This document shows, in pieces, positions 63,201 through 64,000 of a stretch of 64,000 nt of DNA (positions within the stretch are counted from its first letter, which is position 1; every line of letters starts with the position of its first letter). The position numbers and the translations under genes were made by a program. The notes below the pieces were generated by a model. That model made no database searches. It worked only from the letters and a program-made list of their open reading frames with translations, and was not told where the DNA came from. This DNA comes from Anarhynchus alexandrinus (Eukaryota > Chordata > Aves > Charadriiformes > Charadriidae): NCBI GenBank assembly GCA_008711295.1, contig VUYV01000215.1, positions 57,192-121,191 on the forward strand, read 5' to 3'.

Positions 63201-64000
63201 TTAGAGCACTTTTCTGTGCTCTTCCTCCTTTTGGTTTTACTACAAAATGTGTGTTAGAAGAGTTAATATTAATACCAACAATAAATAAGTTTTAAAAGAG
63301 GCACTTGAAGGGTTCCTTACCCCAAGTTGTGGAATTTAGGCAATAAAATTGCAAATTTTTGTGGAGACACAACTTTTTCTCCAGCAGGGTGGCTTAATAA
63401 AAAGCTGTTGAAATATTTGCTTTAAATTTTCTTTTAACTAGTTGTTTTGGCTTTTCCATTGCACCAAGGCTAATCTTATCCAATAAATCAAATGTACGTT
63501 TTACTAAGTATGTGCTAGTACAAACGAGATTGAACTCCTGAGTTTCTGGTCCCTTCAGGATCAATGTATTTCTCTGCTAGTTGCTGCTTTAGGAACTGAG
63601 GGTACTCGGTAGATCCCCAAAAGTGCTGAGGTGTTTCTGCACTCCTGTGCTGCAGAGCACCATGCAGTACTACTTCACTAAATGGGGAAAGCTAAAAAGA
63701 AGTCAGTCGTGGCAAACAAAAGGTAATTCCTTCCTCTGTCAACTGGATACCAATTATGTGATGGTGTGGAGAACCATGTTTGTTTCGGTTTTTTATCTAG
63801 AAGATGGTTTCTTTTCGAGTAGAAGAATACGAATACACAAGTGAAGATTTGCAAAGTGCCTGGGGACAGTTCCACCCTGACTGATTCATAGTTGTATTTG
63901 GGATTAAGTGAACTAGATTAATTCACTGACAAGAAAACATCTTTTACATGTTCCCTCTCTCTTTACAGAGATCACCCATTAGTGCCCTTATTTGAGTTGT

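Larger units (their letters stand above)
49833..64000 (+). other. CDKAL1: CDKAL1 intron downstream of exon C (3' end outside window)
   Basis: This begins with donor GTAAGA in phase 2. No downstream exon encoding the radical-SAM CxxxCxxC loop was found before the window ends, so at least 14,168 bp are intron. It holds a GC-richer patch of unknown origin (52240-52730), a GGTT repeat near 56.72 kb, a C-run and an A-run at 60.06-60.11 kb, and a G-rich run near 61.40 kb. It also has short direct repeats near 60.25 kb. The rest is AT-rich sequence without recognisable genes. Confidence 0.85.

Noticed and set aside
63623..63844. Last-kilobase open frame ending near a GTAATT site as a CDKAL1 exon
   Set aside because: The translation does not match any part of CDKAL1, in particular not the radical-SAM loop expected next, and the phase is not supported.
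1..64000. CRISPR array, operon, tRNA/rRNA genes or a prokaryotic-type system
   Set aside because: The window is vertebrate intron. I saw no regularly spaced repeats, ribosome binding sites, dense coding or tRNA-like cloverleaf signatures.
49860..64000. Search for the next CDKAL1 exon (radical-SAM CxxxCxxC)
   Set aside because: No stretch encoding the Cys-rich loop with an acceptor in phase 2 was found, so the next exon is placed beyond the window.

Overview
This window is vertebrate nuclear DNA, almost certainly from a bird. It is AT-rich, has no dense coding, and carries several chicken-repeat-1 (CR1) LINE copies, some ending in the diagnostic ATTCTATG-type 3' tail. It also holds a piece of an LTR family that I recognise from avian genomes. 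The species cannot be told from the sequence.

The whole window appears to lie inside one gene, CDKAL1, read on the + strand. CDKAL1 is the radical-SAM enzyme that makes ms2t6A37 in tRNA-Lys(UUU). Three short exons are readable at 24307-24403 (97 bp), 35164-35212 (49 bp) and 49712-49832 (121 bp). All have canonical AG/GT borders, their phases chain together (2-0, 0-1, 1-2), and joined they give 89 uninterrupted codons. They cover the end of the N-terminal methylthiotransferase (UPF0004) domain, including its third cluster cysteine, and run up to just before the radical-SAM CxxxCxxC loop. That loop must be in an exon beyond the right edge. The exon before 24307 must lie to the left of base 1. 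About 99.6% of the window is therefore intron.

Region by region: 1-975 holds two nested, minus-strand CR1 fragments. 5.2 kb holds a perfect 18-bp inverted repeat. 9.71-11.81 kb is a long 5'-truncated CR1 with a mutated reverse-transcriptase catalytic motif and a 214-base assembly gap. 12.29-12.64 kb is an old CR1 tail. 17.30-17.93 kb is a minus-strand CR1 with an internal loss at a single-N join. 24.3, 35.2 and 49.7 kb are the CDKAL1 exons. 29.8 kb is a near-duplicate of about 62 bp across a single N, probably an assembly artefact. 36.84-37.31 kb is another CR1 tail. 40.47-41.33 kb is a degraded avian ERV LTR. 52.24-52.73 kb is an unexplained GC-richer patch. The rest is ordinary AT-rich intron with simple repeats.

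I see no tRNA, rRNA, CRISPR, operon or defence-like system and no second protein-coding gene. The features most worth a second look are the nested and inverted CR1 copies, the single-N assembly joins, the hairpin, and AT-rich intronic blocks that could be long-range enhancers. In vertebrates CDKAL1 introns are known to contain elements attributed to SOX4.
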